DNA from: Spirochaetota bacterium
GTDB lineage: Bacteria > Spirochaetota > Spirochaetia > Treponematales > Breznakiellaceae
Length of the DNA: 8,984 nt
Assembly (NCBI GenBank): GCA_023398155.1
Contig: JAEWSV010000173.1
Span: forward strand, 1 to 8,984
Direction: 5' to 3'
Part shown: positions 6,483 to 8,984 of the stretch, one piece after another
Numbering within the stretch: the stretch's first letter is position 1
Layout: each line of letters opens with the position of its first letter
Notes under the pieces: generated by a model
Database searches by the model: none
What the model was told of the DNA's origin: nothing
Seen by the model: the letters and a program-made list of their open reading frames with translations, nothing else
Made by a program: the position numbers and the translations under genes

Positions 6483-7133
6483 GGGACGGGAGACCGTGCC
6501 GACCATCTCGACGGCGAAGCCGACCGCGAGCGGCAAGGCGATGTTATCGTAGTCTTCCAGGGGCAGCGCTTCCACGAACGTTGCGACGAGCGCGGCGAAG
6601 AAGGCCGTGCGGAAGTCCTCGGAAATTCGGTACGCGACAAGGAAAACCGCGGCGAAGCACGCTCCTGACCCTTCCAGGCTCTTTCCCCGCAAGAATGCCG
6701 GCCGAATGCGCCCTAACAGCTTCCCTACGAGGCTCGCGAGACCGTCCCCGAAGGCGAGCGCGTAGATGGCTATGCTCGCGGCGGGATCGGGATAGAGCAA
6801 GAGCGCGAGCATGGCTCCGAGGCCGAGCGTCACGGGACCGAGGACGAACCGGCCGCGATCACGGTCGCGAGCCGCGATCGCGGTGACCGCGGAGATAAAC
6901 GGGATCTTCACGCCCGCGAAGCGGGCCGATTCGGCATACGTATAGACGATGGTTCCCATGGCGAGCGCCGCGACGGTAAGGCCCCGATTGACGAAGGCGA
7001 GGCTCGGCGCGAGGGCGATAAGGAAATGGATGGACTTGCGGATTAATTCGGTTCGGATCTCTTCCCATTGGCTGCCGAAGGCGCCTCTCGTGACGGCTAC
7101 GGCGACCGCTTGCGTTTTATCGATATGCTCCAT
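6477..7133 (-). CDS. CTP-dependent lipid kinase family protein (dolichol/phytol kinase, DGK1-like)
   Basis: A 218-residue integral membrane protein. Motifs match the CTP-dependent dolichol, phytol and diacylglycerol kinase superfamily, which is related to phosphatidate cytidylyltransferases: RTELIRKSIHF at 27-37, FGDGLASLVGK at 128-138, GKSLEGS at 150-156, and VEALPLEDYDNIALPL at about 187-202. Hydrophobic spans lie between them. It would phosphorylate a membrane lipid alcohol or diacylglycerol; the substrate cannot be told from sequence. AGAAGG lies seven bases upstream of ATG 7133; the in-frame ATG at 7139 is too close to it. Annotation as phosphatidate cytidylyltransferase is a possible but less exact label. 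The gene ends inside the facing membrane-protein gene, overlapping it by six bases. Confidence 0.85.
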   Translation of the reverse strand: MEHIDKTQAVAVAVTRGAFGSQWEEIRTELIRKSIHFLIALAPSLAFVNRGLTVAALAMGTIVYTYAESARFAGVKIPFISAVTAIAARDRDRGRFVLGPVTLGLGAMLALLLYPDPAASIAIYALAFGDGLASLVGKLLGRIRPAFLRGKSLEGSGACFAAVFLVAYRISEDFRTAFFAALVATFVEALPLEDYDNIALPLAVGFAVEMVGTVSRPL

Positions 7134-7139
7134 TTTCAT

Positions 7140-7309
7140 GCCTTCTTTTTAGCAATTTTCGTGCCACAAGAAACGCACGCCACTTGAAAAATAAGTCCTT
7201 TATGGATAACAAGTAAGAAATCGGTTCTTTTTTCTACTTCAATACGATCCCCATTTCGTATGATATTGTATACGCCGGATTTTCAATAATAACTAGTCCG
7301 TACCCCGCC
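7140..7309. other. AT-rich spacer without recognised genes
   Basis: About 170 bases clearly richer in A and T than the coding DNA. It carries the ribosome binding site of the lipid kinase at its left end (AGAAGG on the minus strand). An imperfect inverted repeat (AAGTA at 7211-7215, TACTT at 7235-7239, with AGAA and TTCT inside) is the only other structure seen. No convincing minus-strand promoter was found, although the lipid kinase should start here. Confidence 0.5.
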
Positions 7310-7338
7310 TTGACACGCGTCCCTCCCGATGCTAGTAT
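7310..7338 (+). promoter_or_regulatory. Strong sigma-70 promoter of the tRNA-Val gene
   Basis: TTGACA (7310-7315) is a perfect -35 box, followed after exactly 17 bases by TAGTAT (7333-7338). Transcription should begin near 7345, about 33 bases before the mature tRNA. This is the closest match to consensus in the window, as expected for a stable RNA gene. Confidence 0.8.
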
Positions 7339-7377
7339 CGCCACCGTTCCCCAGCGCAAAGCGACAGGCAATTTGTT

Positions 7378-7449
7378 GGGCGATTAACTCAGTGGGAGAG
7401 TGCTACCTTCACACGGTAGAAGTCACAAGTTCAAATCTTGTATCGCCCA
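7378..7449 (+). tRNA. tRNA-Val (anticodon CAC)
   Basis: All arms can be drawn. Acceptor GGGCGAT (7378-7384) pairs with ATCGCCC (7442-7448), discriminator A 7449. The D arm is ACTC/GAGT. The anticodon stem CTACC/GGTAG encloses loop TTCACAC, giving anticodon CAC for GUG codons. The variable loop is AAGTC, and the T arm is ACAAG/CTTGT with loop TTCAAAT. Length is 72 bases. Anticodon CAC and discriminator A agree with valine identity. CCA is not encoded; ACA follows, so CCA must be added by nucleotidyltransferase. The D and T stems are A/T-rich for such a GC-rich genome. The gene sits inside a longer inverted repeat and next to a broken copy of its own 3' half. Confidence 0.97.
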
Positions 7450-7462
7450 ACAAATTGCTTTT
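7441..7462 (+). repeat. 22-bp direct repeat, copy 1 (tRNA 3' end)
   Basis: The last base of the T stem, the 3' acceptor strand and the following bases up to TTTT form a 22-base stretch repeated exactly at 7602-7623, 161 bases downstream. Duplication of a tRNA 3' end is the usual trace of site-specific integration, although the interval is far too short to hold an integrase gene. Confidence 0.85.
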
Positions 7463-7483
7463 TAATCCAGGCGCCAAGTCCGA

Positions 7484-7623
7484 CTTCACACGGTAGAAGT
7501 CACTGCGGAGGCGGAGCCTCCGGGTTCAAATGCGGCCTACGGCCGCGTTCCGAACGGTATTGCTTCACTGCGCCGCGAGGCCGCGGCGCGGCGGAATCCA
7601 ATATCGCCCAACAAATTGCTTTT
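7484..7623 (+). pseudogene. Broken tRNA-Val 3'-half copy interrupted by GC-rich hairpins
   Basis: Three blocks of the neighbouring tRNA recur in order: the anticodon-loop to variable-loop block (7484-7503, identical to 7407-7426), the T loop TTCAAAT (7525-7531), and the 3' end plus tail (7602-7623). The acceptor 5' strand and D arm are missing, so no tRNA can form. Between the blocks are three perfect hairpins: CGGAGGC-GGA-GCCTCCG (7506-7522), GCGGCC-TAC-GGCCGC (7532-7546) and GCGCCGCG-AGGC-CGCGGCGC (7570-7589). An outer stem CGGTATTG (7555-7562) with CAATATCG (7599-7606), one G-T pair, encloses the third hairpin. This looks like a tandem duplication of the tRNA end later invaded or expanded by REP-like palindromes (inference). 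Confidence 0.7.
7602..7623 (+). repeat. 22-bp direct repeat, copy 2
   Basis: Exact copy of 7441-7462, including the 3' acceptor strand of tRNA-Val and four of its trailing T residues. After it the sequences diverge, with a weak resemblance up to CCAG. Its right arm could also pair with 7368-7384, giving an alternative long stem. It lies 63 bases from the end of hipA. Confidence 0.85.
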
Positions 7624-7686
7624 ATGCCCAGACTCAAGGTCATCGATAACTATCCACCAAAAAATGTAGTGGTAGCTCCCGGAAAG

Positions 7687-8984
7687 CTATGCGCAACCGG
7701 CTAGCTTGCTTCGCTCCTCGAATCCTTTGAGAATCGGTTCCGCTATCTCTCCGGGGAATCCTTTCGGCAAGGAGGCGGATACCGTCGCGACGGCTTTGGG
7801 GACAGTCGTAACCAGCTTGGCGAGCACGGCATCGATCGAGCCCTCCAGTCCGCAGCGACGAGCGGTTTCTCGGAGATGCCTAAGGCTAATCTTGTCCCAC
7901 TCGTAGTGGCGGTTCTTGCCTCTGAAGGCCATGGCCTGTTTCAGTTCCTCGGGCGGAATCAGCCCCTTCCCGTGACCCATCACGGGATAGGCCGACATGA
8001 TGTCGTACAGGGGCGTCAACCTGAATCGGCCGCCGCGCTCGATGAAGACGGAGAAGTTCTTCGCGTGGCCATCGGAAGCGGCCAGGAGCCAGAACAGGAC
8101 TTGAGCGGTGAAGAAGGCCTCGCGATCTTTGGCGGCGTCACGGGACCCGAGCAGGATACGCATGATCGCCTCGATTCCGGGCCCTCCATCGCTTTCATAT
8201 TTACCGCTCGGCGGCGTACCCGTGATCTGGCAGAAGTCCTCCTGAGGGAGCCGGAAGATTCTCGTATTGTCTTCGGAGCTCCTCCTATCGAAGCGCTCCA
8301 CGACGAGGGCTGTCACGTCCTCGAATCGACAGATTTCGCTGCTCGCCGTCTCAAGGCCTATAGCGGCCGTTAATCTTCCGCAGAGCCATTCGTTCTCCAC
8401 CGAGCCGGTCATATCGAGTCCGAGACCGCCTATCCTCCCGAGGGGCAACTTCAGAATGTGGGTGGACGGAGTCGACCCGTGGGGAACGAGCCATCGACCA
8501 TTGTGGCGGAGTAGGGCTGTCTTCTCCTGCGCTCCGGCCAGGCAGATGCGGAACTCCTCATCGGCCGTGCTTCCGCCCAGCCCTACGGCGGTCAGCCTTT
8601 TCAAGATACCGGCGATCTCATGCTCATCGATCGGTCTGCCTTCTATGCGATCTACCGTGGATGGTTCTTCGTCATCGCTGAGAACCTGGATGGCGCCGAC
8701 GCAGTCCCTTCCGATTTCCGCGAGGAGGTCGAAGGCCGACAGCGACGTCGCTCCGTAGCGGCTCCTTATCCGCTGCCTGATCTCGCTCGAGTCCGGGAGG
8801 AGATTGTCGAAGAACGCGGACACGACATCGCCGCGATACGCGGCTTCGCCTAAGGGGATGGAGAGGGATATCGGCCTAGCCTGGGCGTGGTCGAACCAAG
8901 AAGCCTCGTACCGGAACTCATGCAGGCCGCTCGCGCCGATGGACCAGGTCCCGACTCGAATCCCATTGAGCCACACGCCGAGGG
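7687..8984 (-). CDS. hipA: HipA toxin, Ser/Thr protein kinase, 5' end off window
   Basis: At least 429 residues of a full-length HipA, closely similar to E. coli HipA throughout. HipA phosphorylates glutamyl-tRNA synthetase in E. coli, stopping translation and promoting persistence; HipB neutralises it. Landmarks, numbered from the GTG codon at 8976: FFDNLLPDS at 55-63, FDLLAEIGRD at 82-91, FRICLAGAQEKTALL at 142-156, VERFDRR at 226-232, KYESDGGPGI at 259-268, catalytic ASDGHAKNFS with Asp302 (equivalent to Asp309), and LYDI with Asp325 (equivalent to Asp332). The autophosphorylation serine (Ser150 in E. coli) is Cys145. GTG 8976 is probably internal: LG-VWLNGIRVG aligns with the E. coli TWMNNQRVG a few residues in. 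hipB would lie beyond the right edge. The stop is 63 bases from a tRNA-end repeat, which suggests acquisition at that tRNA locus. Confidence 0.95.
   Translation of the reverse strand, partial: LGVWLNGIRVGTWSIGASGLHEFRYEASWFDHAQARPISLSIPLGEAAYRGDVVSAFFDNLLPDSSEIRQRIRSRYGATSLSAFDLLAEIGRDCVGAIQVLSDDEEPSTVDRIEGRPIDEHEIAGILKRLTAVGLGGSTADEEFRICLAGAQEKTALLRHNGRWLVPHGSTPSTHILKLPLGRIGGLGLDMTGSVENEWLCGRLTAAIGLETASSEICRFEDVTALVVERFDRRSSEDNTRIFRLPQEDFCQITGTPPSGKYESDGGPGIEAIMRILLGSRDAAKDREAFFTAQVLFWLLAASDGHAKNFSVFIERGGRFRLTPLYDIMSAYPVMGHGKGLIPPEELKQAMAFRGKNRHYEWDKISLRHLRETARRCGLEGSIDAVLAKLVTTVPKAVATVSASLPKGFPGEIAEPILKGFEERSKLAGCA

Larger units (their letters stand above)
7368..7463 (+). terminator. 17-bp inverted repeat enclosing the tRNA, with T5 tail
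   Basis: GCAATTTGTTGGGCGAT (7368-7384) is the exact reverse complement of ATCGCCCAACAAATTGC (7442-7458). Seven pairs are the acceptor stem, and ten more lie outside the mature tRNA. TTTTT follows at 7459-7463, so the precursor would fold as one long stem capped by the tRNA and ending in a U-run, which can act as terminator and as a processing substrate. A second copy of the right arm lies at 7603-7619. Confidence 0.75.

Noticed and set aside
7368..7623. CRISPR-like array from the repeated blocks
   Set aside because: Only two copies of each block, unequal spacing and clear tRNA origin; no array or cas genes.
7636..7686. Possible terminator downstream of hipA
   Set aside because: CTACCAC and GTGGATAG can form a bulged stem, but the T-run lies in the loop instead of after the stem.
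7438..7704. Plus-strand frame ending in MPRLKVIDNYPPKNVVVAPGK...
   Set aside because: It crosses the tRNA and the hairpin element. The last 26 codons from ATG 7624 look somewhat protein-like, but there is no ribosome binding site and the stop lies inside hipA; at most a gene remnant.
8974..8976. GTG as the start of hipA
   Set aside because: The frame stays open to the window edge and alignment with E. coli HipA puts several residues before VWLNG, so the start is off window.

Overview
This is a GC-rich bacterial window of tightly packed genes on both strands. It holds eight complete protein genes, two partial ones and one tRNA gene. The gene set (a DUF2259-type secreted protein, a lamin-tail lipoprotein, and a CTP-dependent lipid kinase of the dolichol/phytol kinase family) suggests a spirochaete, possibly Treponema- or Spirochaeta-like. 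That is inference from family distribution; no single marker proves it.

Left part (1-1882): a minus-strand pair, a MarC-family membrane protein followed by a peptidase-U32-family protein that runs off the left edge. The two overlap by ATGA and are probably translationally coupled. The marC start looks leaderless. A (GGCGAC)-type simple repeat and a promoter facing right separate them from thioredoxin.

Middle part (1854-6482): a thioredoxin gene (WCMPC active site) converges, with a 4-bp gap, on a minus-strand lipoprotein gene with an Ig-like region and a lamin-tail-type domain. Divergent from the lipoprotein is a two-gene unit, a small protein of unknown function followed one base later by lipoate-protein ligase A. 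It meets a minus-strand secreted DUF2259-like protein at a hairpin that covers the lplA stop codon. Next come a polytopic membrane protein of unknown function, whose likely start is coupled to a four-codon mini-ORF, and a minus-strand CTP-dependent lipid kinase. Those two genes end on the same palindromic CTATAG.

Right part (7140-8984): an AT-rich spacer, a near-consensus promoter (TTGACA-17-TAGTAT) and a tRNA-Val(CAC) gene whose acceptor stem continues into a 17-bp inverted repeat followed by T5. Just downstream lies a broken copy of the tRNA 3' half, interrupted by three GC-rich hairpins. Its end repeats the 22 bp that span the end of the real tRNA. Beyond it, on the minus strand, is a hipA toxin-kinase gene, partial at its 5' end at the window edge. 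This HipA keeps its catalytic aspartates but has cysteine where E. coli HipA has the autophosphorylated Ser150. The tRNA-end repeat beside a toxin gene has the look of an accessory-element boundary. The palindromic tRNA-derived element and the Ser-to-Cys HipA are the two most unusual items in the window.
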